From: Bacteroidales bacterium
Lineage (GTDB): Bacteria > Bacteroidota > Bacteroidia > Bacteroidales > UBA10428
Direction of reading: 5' to 3'
Assembly (NCBI GenBank): GCA_016930375.1
Contig: JAFGGU010000070.1
Span: 1 to 64,000 of the forward strand
DNA: 64,000 bases
Position numbers and translations under genes: made by a program. Positions 47,121-56,624 of this stretch are shown here, in pieces. The notes beneath the pieces are model-generated. The model did no database searches. It was not told the DNA's origin and was given only the letters and a program-made list of their open reading frames with translations. Positions within the stretch are counted from its first letter, which is position 1, and each line of letters begins with the position of its first letter.

Positions 47121-48047
47121 CTACTTCCTTTTGCGTTTAAAATCGGGACATTCCAGTGCTTTGCCTCCCCGTTTTTTCCATGTTGAACCAACCTGGGTGC
47201 TACCTTTGCTGAAGATAAAGCCGAGTGTAAGGTTCAAGGCGCCCAGCCTGATATCATCCTGAACATTATACATTCCGGTAGTAGCAGTTGAATTGGCATA
47301 TCGCTGCGATTCATCCACAATATTGTTCAGCGGGAAGCTAAAATCAGCGCTCAGGAATAGTTTCACTGGTCCCAGCGGATAAAAGAAACCGATTCCAGGA
47401 GCAATCCCGAACCGGCTGTGAATATAAGATTTTGCTGAGTTGCTTCTCAACGTGTAGTTTTCATAAGGAATGGACAAGACACCGGTATGTCGGGTGACAG
47501 AATATTCCATCTTTGCTGATGCAGATATCCTGTAACCGTAAGTGAGTCCCAACGATACAAAAGGCCTGATTTTATTGCCGCCGAATTCATAACGCAATAC
47601 AACGGGAAGTTCTATGTAAGAAATGCTGCTCCTGTGTTTTGTTTCATATTCGATGAAGTCTTCAGGGTCGGTTCCGTTTGTCCAGGATGTCGATAGTCGA
47701 TATTTATAGTTGTATGTGGTCATGGCAGGTTCAACCGACAAACTGAGCGATTCATTCAGATACGTCTGGAATACAAAAGCATAATGATAACCGGCGTTGG
47801 CAAAAAACGGTAAATAGTCCTTTTCAAAAACATCCGCAGGATCTTCAACCTGCAATACATCATTGCGACCCATAACAAAAGGTAGTGAGAAATTGATGCC
47901 GCCCCGGAAACCAACTTTCAGATTCACATTACCCATGGCACCGGATCTTAACAAAAGTATATTATCAGGTAGTCCGTTTGGCATAGATTCCAAATTATTC
48001 CAAGTAACGGCCAGAATTATGAATAAAAACAGGCTTTTAATCCGCAT
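47121..48047 (-). CDS. Outer membrane beta-barrel protein (PorT-like fold)
   Basis: 'LKVGFRGGINFSLPF', 'FGIAPGIGFFYPLGPVKLFLSADFSFPL'. Confidence 0.65.
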   Translation of the reverse strand: MRIKSLFLFIILAVTWNNLESMPNGLPDNILLLRSGAMGNVNLKVGFRGGINFSLPFVMGRNDVLQVEDPADVFEKDYLPFFANAGYHYAFVFQTYLNESLSLSVEPAMTTYNYKYRLSTSWTNGTDPEDFIEYETKHRSSISYIELPVVLRYEFGGNKIRPFVSLGLTYGYRISASAKMEYSVTRHTGVLSIPYENYTLRSNSAKSYIHSRFGIAPGIGFFYPLGPVKLFLSADFSFPLNNIVDESQRYANSTATTGMYNVQDDIRLGALNLTLGFIFSKGSTQVGSTWKKRGGKALECPDFKRKRK

Positions 48048-48125
48048 ATAAAAATAACGGGTTTATGGGTTGAATTAATCTTTAAAGATAACAAAAGAGA
48101 AATTCAGTTTTCCCGCCTAACTTTA

Positions 48126-48133
48126 TAAATTTG
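48126..48133 (+). promoter_or_regulatory. Candidate -7 box TAAATTTG
   Basis: Exact TAnnTTTG immediately before ATG 48135; suggests the true start is ATG 48147 or 48159. Confidence 0.4.
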
Positions 48134-48134
48134 C

Positions 48135-48734
48135 ATGAAATTAGTAATGCCTGAACCCATGGAAATACTCAACTCTCCTTATTTCGATTACCTCATTCTT
48201 CCTCTTTTTATTTTTTGCCTGAGGATATGTGACGTAACCCTCGATACCCTGCGAATCATTTTCATGACAAAGGGATTCAAATACCTGGCCCCGATCATTG
48301 GTTTTTTTGAAATTCTGATCTGGATTGTGGCAATAACCCGGATTATGCAAAACCTGAATAGCTGGGTTGCTTACGTCGCATATGCTGCAGGTTTTGCCAC
48401 AGGTAATTATGTCGGCATGCTTGTGGATGAAAAGCTGGCCATTGGCCACGAACTGATCAGGGTGATAACCAGGGTGGATGCCAGCGAAATGGTAAATGCC
48501 CTAAGAACTTCAGGATATGGGGTGACAACGGTAAAAGCAATGGGTATGCAGGGTGAAGTCGGGATAGTCTTTATCATAGCTAACCGTAAGAACCAGAAAC
48601 ATGCCATTGAGATCATTCAAAAGCATAATCCCAATGCCTTTTTTACAATTGAAAACGTACATTTTGTCAACCGGCCGCTGGATAGAAATATTATCACGGA
48701 TGCTACCGGTACGGGAGTTTTTCCGAGAGTGTGA
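48135..48734 (+). CDS. DUF2179/DUF5698 (UPF0316) membrane protein
   Basis: 'LRICDVTLDTLRIIFMTKGFKYLAPIIGFFEILIWI...AYAAGFATGNYVGMLVDEKLAIG'. Confidence 0.85.
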   Translation: MKLVMPEPMEILNSPYFDYLILPLFIFCLRICDVTLDTLRIIFMTKGFKYLAPIIGFFEILIWIVAITRIMQNLNSWVAYVAYAAGFATGNYVGMLVDEKLAIGHELIRVITRVDASEMVNALRTSGYGVTTVKAMGMQGEVGIVFIIANRKNQKHAIEIIQKHNPNAFFTIENVHFVNRPLDRNIITDATGTGVFPRV

Positions 48735-48737
48735 AGG

Positions 48738-49334
48738 TCAGTTGAAAATGATATACACGCCCAAACCAATCATAAGCAGCCCTGATATGATGTAAACGCG
48801 TTTTAACAACCTGCTGTTCAGCAGGCCGCTCAGTTTATAGGCAAAATAGGCCTTAAGAATATCGGTTATTGCAACAACGCCCAGTGCTGATCCATAATAC
48901 AGGATAGTTTCGCGACCGGTAAGCCTGAATTTTGACAGGGTAATGGCCATGGCGCTAAGCCAGAAAATCACCACGGAAGGGTTCATCAGGTTGATAAAGA
49001 AACCATTCATAAAAAGCCTGATGTTGCGGCTCTTTGCAACCATGAGGGAATCATTTCGATGTCTCGAAAGAATATAATTCACGCCAAATCCCATGAAAAC
49101 AAGTCCTCCGGCAATATTAAAAAACGAGTTTTGAATGATCGTGCTGTTGATCCAGGAGGTAAAGAAATATACCACTGTAATGATGGCAGCATCCGAGATC
49201 ACCACTCCCAGGTCGAACCATAGGGCTGCCCTGAAACCACGCGTTATGCTTGTTTCAATAAGCATAAAAAAAGTGGCTCCTATGAAGAAACTGAGAAAGA
49301 GTCCGGTAATCAAACCTTTGAGAATGATTTCCAT
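48738..49334 (-). CDS. LysE family transporter
   Basis: 'GLITGLFLSFFIGATFFMLIETSITRGFRAALWFDLGVVISDA', 'NLMNPSVVIFWLSA'. Confidence 0.85.
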   Translation of the reverse strand: MEIILKGLITGLFLSFFIGATFFMLIETSITRGFRAALWFDLGVVISDAAIITVVYFFTSWINSTIIQNSFFNIAGGLVFMGFGVNYILSRHRNDSLMVAKSRNIRLFMNGFFINLMNPSVVIFWLSAMAITLSKFRLTGRETILYYGSALGVVAITDILKAYFAYKLSGLLNSRLLKRVYIISGLLMIGLGVYIIFN

Positions 49335-49335
49335 A

Positions 49336-50859
49336 TTAATTCAAGTACTGTTTTGTAAATTCATTCCATTCGTTGTACAGGTTGCCGATAACGCGGGGAA
49401 ATTTATGCTGTCCGCCTTCTTTGCCTTTAAACTTCATCCAGTCATAGAAAGCCTTTACCGGTATTATTTCTACAATTACATCCCGCAAAGCCGCCTTGCG
49501 TTCCACCGCATAGTCATCATTCAAGGTACACAGTGTCTGATCTAGCAATTGTCTCAGGCCATCGCGGTCACTGAACGGCTGGTCGGTTCCAATAAACCAC
49601 TTATGCGCAAATAACTTGTTATGAGGAATTCCGGCTACTGTAAACTCTTTGATAACGATATTCAGCTTTTCTGAAATGATGCTGATCGCTTTTGTCATGT
49701 TATCCACGCTGAGATGTTCTCCGCAAAGACTAAGAAAATGTTTGGTTCTTCCCGCTATCACAATTTCAAAATCCTTAACCGAAGTAAAACGGATTGTATC
49801 GCCGATCAGGTATCGCCAGGCACCTGCATTGGTGCTGATCAGCAGTGCATAATCCTCATTTTCTTTCACCCTGTCAATTAAAAGTATTTCCGGATTGTCC
49901 ACCAGTATGCCATCGGGTTTGAAATTGCTTGTATTAAAAGGAATAAATTCAAAAAATATTCCGTTGTCCAGAACCAGTTGCATGGCATGGTCCCTATAGC
50001 GCTGATAGGCTATGAATCCTTCGGAGGCCAGGTAGGTTTCGAGGTAATAGACCTCCTTACCCATCAGCTTTTCAAAACTCTTTTTATACGGAGAAAAATT
50101 AACACCGCCATAGGAATAAACCCTGAAATCAGGCCAGATGTCATGAATGGTTTTCAAGCCGTGATAATCAATGATTCTTTCCAGGAGGATCTGCACCCAG
50201 GCCGGCACACCTGAAATTCCTCCGATATCCCAATCCTTCGCCTTTTTAGCGATTTTATCGATCTTTGTATTCCAGTCCCTTTCCTTGGCAATAATTCCGG
50301 GTTTATAAAATGAGCCAAACCAGAAAGGCAGTCGGCTGGCCAATATGCCGCTCAGATCGCCCTCAAAATATTTTTCCATTTTTACCAGTGATGTACTGCC
50401 ACCCAGCATCAGCACACTTTTTTCATAAAAATAGGGGGGAAGATCAAATTCAGCCAGGGACAAGAGTTGTCTGATCCCTACGCGTCTGATCCCCTTGATC
50501 ATATCGTGGGTCAGAGGCACCCGTTTGCTCGAATCGTTGGATGTCCCGGATGTCAAACCAAAGAACTTCACTTTCCCTGGCCAGGTAACATCTGGTTTTC
50601 CTTCCAGAAGTTTATACCAATATTGTGCAAATATTTTCTCATAGTCAAAAACCGGAACTGCTTTCTGAAAACCAGGCAGTATATCACCGGATTTCAAAAT
50701 TTCATGGAATCCGTAAGCATGTCCAAATTCAGTGTTCTTTGCCTTTTGAATCAGCTTACGAAGGGTTTCCTCCTGAATCCTCATACTAAGCTGCTTTTTC
50801 TCGAGGTTACTCTTTTTCTTTTTAATAACCTCCTGAAGGATAGAACCTACAATCGCCAT
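49336..50859 (-). CDS. GH3 auxin-responsive promoter family protein (acyl-adenylating fold)
   Basis: 'GLTSGTSNDSSKRVPLTHDMIKG', 'AGAWRYLIGDTIRF', 'IAGRTKHFLSLCGEHLS'. Confidence 0.88.
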   Translation of the reverse strand: MAIVGSILQEVIKKKKSNLEKKQLSMRIQEETLRKLIQKAKNTEFGHAYGFHEILKSGDILPGFQKAVPVFDYEKIFAQYWYKLLEGKPDVTWPGKVKFFGLTSGTSNDSSKRVPLTHDMIKGIRRVGIRQLLSLAEFDLPPYFYEKSVLMLGGSTSLVKMEKYFEGDLSGILASRLPFWFGSFYKPGIIAKERDWNTKIDKIAKKAKDWDIGGISGVPAWVQILLERIIDYHGLKTIHDIWPDFRVYSYGGVNFSPYKKSFEKLMGKEVYYLETYLASEGFIAYQRYRDHAMQLVLDNGIFFEFIPFNTSNFKPDGILVDNPEILLIDRVKENEDYALLISTNAGAWRYLIGDTIRFTSVKDFEIVIAGRTKHFLSLCGEHLSVDNMTKAISIISEKLNIVIKEFTVAGIPHNKLFAHKWFIGTDQPFSDRDGLRQLLDQTLCTLNDDYAVERKAALRDVIVEIIPVKAFYDWMKFKGKEGGQHKFPRVIGNLYNEWNEFTKQYLN

Positions 50860-50962
50860 AAAGGAATTTGTTAGCTTTCAGTTTCCAAAAATATAAAAAA
50901 AGAACCTCGTTCTACGAAACGGGTATTTTAAATATTGTTAACAGACCGTTCCGTTTTACATG

Positions 50963-51211
50963 TTATCCTTGATAAGTGCAGAATATGAAAGGTGCACAGC
51001 TTTTTCTCCAGCTTCGATCCGGACAGGTAAAATATTTCTGCGGAGTGGGAGCGGGCAGGTGGCATAGGGATTTCAGTCGTTCAAGTCTGCCGGCTCGCCA
51101 CGTTTCTATTTCAGTGAAATAGGCCTTTTTATCGGGAGTCGGGACTGAATTGCGGTAACAGCTTCCGCAAATCAGTAATAGCAACAGAATAAAGTAACTA
51201 TTGATCTTCAT
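50963..51211 (-). pseudogene. Short lipoprotein, possible truncated DUF1684-like gene
   Basis: [48 protein letters not shown]...; the start resembles DUF1684 N-termini, then the similarity ends. Confidence 0.35.
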
Positions 51212-51212
51212 T

Positions 51213-51359
51213 TTCACCATTCACCATGTCACTATTCACCATTCACCATTCACCATTCACCATTCACTATTCACTATTCACTATTCACTATTCACTATTC
51301 ACCATTCACTATTCACTATTCACTATTCACCATTCACTATTCACTATTCACCATTCACT
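51213..51359. repeat. 7-bp tandem repeat array C ((T/C)ATTCAC, about 18-20 copies)
   Basis: Direct reading; contains the amidohydrolase stop codon (51344-51346). Confidence 0.95.
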
Positions 51360-52984
51360 GAATAAACCTTCTCCCCGCCTACATAAGTTTCCAGAACCTG
51401 TACATCCGGAATTTCGCTTTCACCGATCTTCATGATGTCTCTGTTCAGGATGACAAAAACAGCTGATTTTCCTTTTTCGAGACTGCCCATACTGGATTCT
51501 TCGTAACAGGCTTTGGCAGCCCACAGTGTCATGGCTTTCAGGGCTTCTTCACGGGTTAGCGCTTCCTGCGGCTGGAAACCCTCAGCAGGATATCCTTTTT
51601 GGTCCTTGCGGGCGATTGCTGCATAAAAGCCATACAGGGGATTAATGGATTCAACCGGAAAATCGCTGCCGTTGGCCAGCCATCCATTCTGGCCCAGCAG
51701 AGTTCTGTATGCATAGGCTGTTTTAATCCTTTCCGGTCCGAGTCGTTCACCGGCCCAGTACATATCCGATGTGGCATGGGTGGTTTGCACACTTGGTACT
51801 ATACTATATATGGCAAACAGCGGAAAATCCTCGGGATGTACCACCTGGGCGTGTTCTATTCGCCAGCGCAAATCGTTATTCTCAGGAAGAATGCTGCTGT
51901 AGATTTCCAGCATTAACCTGACAGCCGAGTCACCTATGCAATGCGTGTTTACCTGGTATCCCTTCTCATAGGCAAGATTACAGATTTTTGAGAGGAAACC
52001 GGAAGTGCTTACCTGTATTCCTCTGTTTCCCGGGCTGTCACTGTATGGCGACGTCAGCAATGCACCTCTTGAACCCAGGGCGCCGTCAGCGAAAAGCTTT
52101 ATGGATCTTACACTCATGCTGGCTGAGCGGTAAATGCCTTTGTTGATAAAATGTTCGATATTCTCCTGTGTGGGATTCAGCATCGCATACACGTGCATTT
52201 TCAATTGACCCGCCTGCTGAAGGGAATCGATCAGCAATACGGTTTGCTTGTCGAGCCCGGCATCCCCGACCAGGGTAAGACCAACGGCAAAACAATTCTT
52301 TTCTGCTGCCTGCAAAGCGTGAAGCTTACCAGTGTGATCAATATCCGGAAGATGTCTTTCTACAAGCGCCATGGCATTGTCGAGCAGAATGCCTGTTGTT
52401 CCCCTGGCATCTGCAAGCACCTCGCCTCCCTTAACCGTTGTACTTTGCCCGATACCGGCCAGGGCAAGAGCCCTGGAATTTACCCATGCAGCGTGTCCGT
52501 CAACCCTTGTCAAATAAACCGGTACATCCGGAAATTCCCTGTCCAGAATGTTTTTATCAGGGAATCTTTTATTCTCCCAGTCATTCTGATCCCATCCCCG
52601 CCCTATGATCCATGATGACGGAAACTGCTGGTGATGTTTTCTGAGCCGGGCAACTACCTCATCAGCGGAGACTGATCCTGTAAGATCAGCCTGTCTGAGT
52701 CCAAGACCATACCCGTAAAAGTGGCAATGCGGATCTATAAACCCGGGGTACACCGGTTTGCCCTGAAGATCAATCTCCTGTGTAGCCTGGTACTTTTCAA
52801 GCAAACCGGCAGTTGTTCCTTTGTCAACGATTTGCCCGCCGCGGATCGCAAGGGCATCAACCACTTCGAATGTATTGTTAACCGTGTAGATCACACCGTT
52901 ATACAGCAGAAGATCTGCTTTGTCCTTTTGGCATGCCGTAAACATGACCCAACTAATTATTAATAGTGTTTTAAACCAAATCAT
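51344..52984 (-). CDS. Amidohydrolase family protein (YtcJ-like) lipoprotein
   Basis: 'LLLYNGVIYTVNNTFEVVDALAIRGGQIVDKG', 'VYPGFIDPHCHFYGYG', 'VNTHCIGDSAVRLMLEIY', 'NGSDFPVE'. Confidence 0.9.
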   Translation of the reverse strand: MIWFKTLLIISWVMFTACQKDKADLLLYNGVIYTVNNTFEVVDALAIRGGQIVDKGTTAGLLEKYQATQEIDLQGKPVYPGFIDPHCHFYGYGLGLRQADLTGSVSADEVVARLRKHHQQFPSSWIIGRGWDQNDWENKRFPDKNILDREFPDVPVYLTRVDGHAAWVNSRALALAGIGQSTTVKGGEVLADARGTTGILLDNAMALVERHLPDIDHTGKLHALQAAEKNCFAVGLTLVGDAGLDKQTVLLIDSLQQAGQLKMHVYAMLNPTQENIEHFINKGIYRSASMSVRSIKLFADGALGSRGALLTSPYSDSPGNRGIQVSTSGFLSKICNLAYEKGYQVNTHCIGDSAVRLMLEIYSSILPENNDLRWRIEHAQVVHPEDFPLFAIYSIVPSVQTTHATSDMYWAGERLGPERIKTAYAYRTLLGQNGWLANGSDFPVESINPLYGFYAAIARKDQKGYPAEGFQPQEALTREEALKAMTLWAAKACYEESSMGSLEKGKSAVFVILNRDIMKIGESEIPDVQVLETYVGGEKVYSVNGE

Positions 52985-53088
52985 TCCAATTGTTATCTAT
53001 AATCTTTATTCTGTAATAACTACTGATGCAAAAATTTTGTAAGTTGATGTATCCTTGGTTTTTCGGTTTTGGGCCACGAAGTGGCATA

Positions 53089-53270
53089 ATCTGAATAACC
53101 GTGGGTGTAACCCGCGGAAATGAGCTGTGTATGCTAACGCAGCCCTGAAGGGGCTGAATAACAGACCGGTATTCAGATTGATTCAACCCCTTCGGGGCTG
53201 AAAATGTTTTCTATCCACTTATCCGTGGGTTTTCACCCACGGTTATTCAGATACAACCCCTCCGGGGTCC
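53089..53270. repeat. Composite palindromic repeat element with 19-bp perfect inverted arms
   Basis: atctgaataaccgtgggtg (53089-53107) and cacccacggttattcagat (53234-53252), with internal AGCCCTGAAGGGGCT / AACCCCTTCGGGGCT hairpins. Confidence 0.85.
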
Positions 53271-53370
53271 AAAACAATTCAAAAAATCAAGGAACACTTA
53301 TATTATATTTGATATTAATAATATACAAACAATTTTAAAAAGTTTATGCATCACTAGTAATCTTTAATCT

Positions 53371-54627
53371 TTAATCAATAAGATCCGCCACTTCTCTTTC
53401 TACTGTAATCCTGGAAGTTCTCATCATATCAATGGCCTGTTCTATTTCCTCCTCCTGGTGTCTGGCCATCAACTGAAACCGGAAAATGGCCTTACCCTTA
53501 GGGACTGCGGGAAACTCAATTAGGTTTACCATCAACCCCTTTTCAAGCAGGTTTTTAAAGATCATCTTTGCGATTCTTTCGTGGCCGATGTGAACTGGTA
53601 CAATTTGTGTTGGTTTTCCGTTCAGCACAAAGTCGTTTTCACGGAATTTGGCAACAGTAAAATCAACCAGTTCTTTCAGTCGTTTACGCAGTCGTTTGCC
53701 TTCTTCCGAAAAAACCAGATCGATGCTCTTGCTTGCCACGAAACACTGAAGAGGGGAAGCTCCGGTGGAGAATACATAGGTCGGGCACATGGTGGTCATT
53801 TGTTTCCTTATTTCCAACGGTCCCGCAATAAAACCGCCATTGGTTCCGAAAGCCTTGCTGAAAGCGCCACAAATGATTATATTTTTTTCATAAAGCAAAT
53901 CAATGGTTTCAAGCAATCCAAGTCCTTTTTCACCGAGCACACCCAGATCGTGAGCGATATCAATGATCAGTATGGCTTCATATTTATGCATAAGTTCCAT
54001 AATCCGCCTGAGATCAGGGGAATCTGAATTCATGGAAAACAAGCTTTCTGTAATTACAATAAGTCCGTTCCGGTCATCCATCTGTCTGCATTTCTCCAGC
54101 ACCTCATCCAGATGGGCCATGTCGTTATGATTGAATTTAAAAATATTCTGCGTAGTATACCTGGCGGCCAACTGCAGGCAATTGTGCGCAAATGCGTCCA
54201 TCACGATGGTGTCTTTCGAGTTGGTCAGTCCGGTTACAGCACCATAACAGGCCATCCAACCTGACGGATAGATCAAACAGGTCTTTTGTTTCAGGATGGC
54301 TGCCAGCTTTACTTCAAGCTGTTCAGTCCATATGGTTCTTCCTGTAAGGGTGGGAGAGCCGGCACTGTGGATCGTGTGATGCTTATCGATAAACTCCTTG
54401 ACAGATTCAATGATTGTATCATTGTGGGACAAACCGAGATAGTCCTGTGTCCCGAAATTCATAGGTTGCCTGTTATCATGCGTCATAGCAAACGGCCAGA
54501 TATGCTGTTCTTCTCTCAGCAAGCCCCAGTTATTTAATGGAGCAAATCTTTCGGCGATGGTTTTTCCGGAGAAGTTCATGAAATTCAAACCACTTCCTTC
54601 ATAAGGACCTAATATCTGTAAACTCAT
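53371..54627 (-). CDS. Alpha-oxoamine synthase family PLP-dependent acyltransferase
   Basis: 'NFGTQDYLGLSHND', 'HSAGSPTLTGRTIWTEQLEVKLA', 'DIAHDLGVLGEKG', 'GAFSKAFGTNGGFIAG'. Confidence 0.88.
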   Translation of the reverse strand: MSLQILGPYEGSGLNFMNFSGKTIAERFAPLNNWGLLREEQHIWPFAMTHDNRQPMNFGTQDYLGLSHNDTIIESVKEFIDKHHTIHSAGSPTLTGRTIWTEQLEVKLAAILKQKTCLIYPSGWMACYGAVTGLTNSKDTIVMDAFAHNCLQLAARYTTQNIFKFNHNDMAHLDEVLEKCRQMDDRNGLIVITESLFSMNSDSPDLRRIMELMHKYEAILIIDIAHDLGVLGEKGLGLLETIDLLYEKNIIICGAFSKAFGTNGGFIAGPLEIRKQMTTMCPTYVFSTGASPLQCFVASKSIDLVFSEEGKRLRKRLKELVDFTVAKFRENDFVLNGKPTQIVPVHIGHERIAKMIFKNLLEKGLMVNLIEFPAVPKGKAIFRFQLMARHQEEEIEQAIDMMRTSRITVEREVADLID

Positions 54628-54693
54628 AATTTATAATAACTTGAAGGTGAATTAAGAAAGATAACAACGTATTGAATGAAAGGGTTTGGATAG

Positions 54694-56535
54694 TTAATCA
54701 GCCAGTTCACCTCTTTGAACCGAGAAAATTTCATCAATGGTAGTTGCATACCGATCGGTGAGAAATTTACGTTTCAGTTTAAGAGTGGGTGAAAGTTCAC
54801 CGGTATTGGGTGACCATTCTTCCTGAACAAGCCGGAACCGTTTTATCTGTTCCGTTTGTCCAAGTTGAAGATTCATTTCATTTACCACCCTTTGATAACG
54901 TGCCACTAGCTGGGGATGTTGGATGAGTTCGAGATTATCCCGGAAATTGATGCCATGCCGCATAGCCCAGTTGTGAAGAAAATTGAAGTCAGGAGAGATG
55001 ATGGCACTGGCGAACTTCTGATTTTCGCCAATCACCATAACCTGTTCAATGAAAGGGGATTCTTTCAGCTTGTTCTCGATAACCTGGGGTGCAACGTATT
55101 TTCCACTGGATAATTTGAATATTTCTTTTTTTCGGTCAGTGATCTTCAGGTACCTTCCTTCGATCATAATGCCAATATCACCGGTATGCAACCAGCCATC
55201 GCTGTCAATTATCTCACGGGTGAACTCAGGCTCTTTGTAATAACCTTTCATGACATTGGGGCCTTTGCAAAGAATCTCCCCGTCATCGGCAATTCTGATC
55301 TCCACACCCGGCATAGCAGGTCCTACTGTTCCGATCCTGAGATCACCGGTCCGGGGTTCCCGGTTGGCGGAAATTACCGGTGATGCTTCGGTCATACCAT
55401 ATCCTTCGACAACCGGAACGCCGGCAGCATTAAAAATCACGGCCAGCCTGGGTTGCAGGGCAGCGCCACCGGTAACAATCAATTGCACCTTGCCACCAAG
55501 GGCTTCGCGCCATTTACTGAAGATCAGTTTATCGGCCACTTTTAAGAGGAGTTGGTAAAAAAGTCCGTTTCCATTTGGAATTTTGTACCGCATGCCCAGG
55601 TTAACCGCCCAGAAAAAAATCTGTTTTTTGATTCCGCTGAGGTCCCTGCCCTTCTGGATAATCTTGTCATAAGTGCGTTCCAGCAACCTGGGCACTGAAA
55701 TGAAGACATCCGGCTGAACTTCTTTCAGGTTTTCAGCAATGGTGCCCATGTTTTCGGCGTAGTAAACACCCACGCCCACTGATTGAAAGTAATAGTTGAT
55801 GGTTCTTTCGAAAACATGACTGATGGGTAAAAAGCTAAGTGTCCGGTGGGTGTAATCGAAATGATATACTTTTGAGATCGCTTCCACATTGCTCATGATG
55901 TTGCCATGTGACAGCATGACACCTTTGGGATTGCCGGTGGTTCCTGAAGTATAGATGAGAGTTACAATATCATCCGCTGTAATTTCTTCCCTTACCTTTT
56001 TCAATACAGGCGCATACTGATCAGCATGCTTACGTCCCAGGTCTGATATTTCTTTCCAGTTCCTCACCCCGTCTATTTCATTGTAACTGTAAATTGACTG
56101 TATTGAGGGTATCTTGTCAACAATAGGCTTTATTTTATCCTGCAGTTGCTTGTCAGAAACAATAAGGATCTTCGGTTCACAATTATTTAAAATGTAGGTG
56201 TAATCATCTTCACTAATTGTGGGATAGACCGGAACATGTATGATGCCGGACTGACTGAGGGCCATGTCCATATAATTCCACTCGGGGCGGTTATTGGAGA
56301 TCGTTACTACAAGGTCACCCTTCTTCAGTCCGAGGGCCATCAGGCCATATGCTGTATTCTCAGCTGTTTCAACATATTCTTTAACGGAATGCTTTATCCA
56401 TCTGCCTTTATCCTTATTAACAAGCATATCTTCCTTGTCAGGACAAATGTTTACAAGGTTGTTCAGAATATCAAATGTTCTTGTTAATTCCATACCGTGA
56501 AAATTAATTGCCCCAAAGATAAATATAATGATCAT
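54694..56535 (-). CDS. Long-chain acyl-CoA synthetase (AMP-forming)
   Basis: 'TLIYTSGTTGNPKGVMLSHGN', 'GYGMTEASPVISAN', 'GWLHTGDIG', 'ITDRKKEIFKLSSGKYVAPQ'. Confidence 0.92.
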   Translation of the reverse strand: MIIIFIFGAINFHGMELTRTFDILNNLVNICPDKEDMLVNKDKGRWIKHSVKEYVETAENTAYGLMALGLKKGDLVVTISNNRPEWNYMDMALSQSGIIHVPVYPTISEDDYTYILNNCEPKILIVSDKQLQDKIKPIVDKIPSIQSIYSYNEIDGVRNWKEISDLGRKHADQYAPVLKKVREEITADDIVTLIYTSGTTGNPKGVMLSHGNIMSNVEAISKVYHFDYTHRTLSFLPISHVFERTINYYFQSVGVGVYYAENMGTIAENLKEVQPDVFISVPRLLERTYDKIIQKGRDLSGIKKQIFFWAVNLGMRYKIPNGNGLFYQLLLKVADKLIFSKWREALGGKVQLIVTGGAALQPRLAVIFNAAGVPVVEGYGMTEASPVISANREPRTGDLRIGTVGPAMPGVEIRIADDGEILCKGPNVMKGYYKEPEFTREIIDSDGWLHTGDIGIMIEGRYLKITDRKKEIFKLSSGKYVAPQVIENKLKESPFIEQVMVIGENQKFASAIISPDFNFLHNWAMRHGINFRDNLELIQHPQLVARYQRVVNEMNLQLGQTEQIKRFRLVQEEWSPNTGELSPTLKLKRKFLTDRYATTIDEIFSVQRGELAD

Positions 56536-56624
56536 ACCTTTCGGATGTAATTCAGTGAACTATGTCATTTTTTAACCAGTCACTTTGTCCTACCTTTTGA
56601 GTTTTATTATTCACAATCAGCACT

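Noticed and set aside
51213-51359. CRISPR array
   Set aside because: Contiguous 7-bp tandem units with no spacers and no cas genes.
51226-51435. Plus-strand 69-aa ORF 'FTIHYSLFTIHYS'
   Set aside because: Same antisense reading of heptamer array C.
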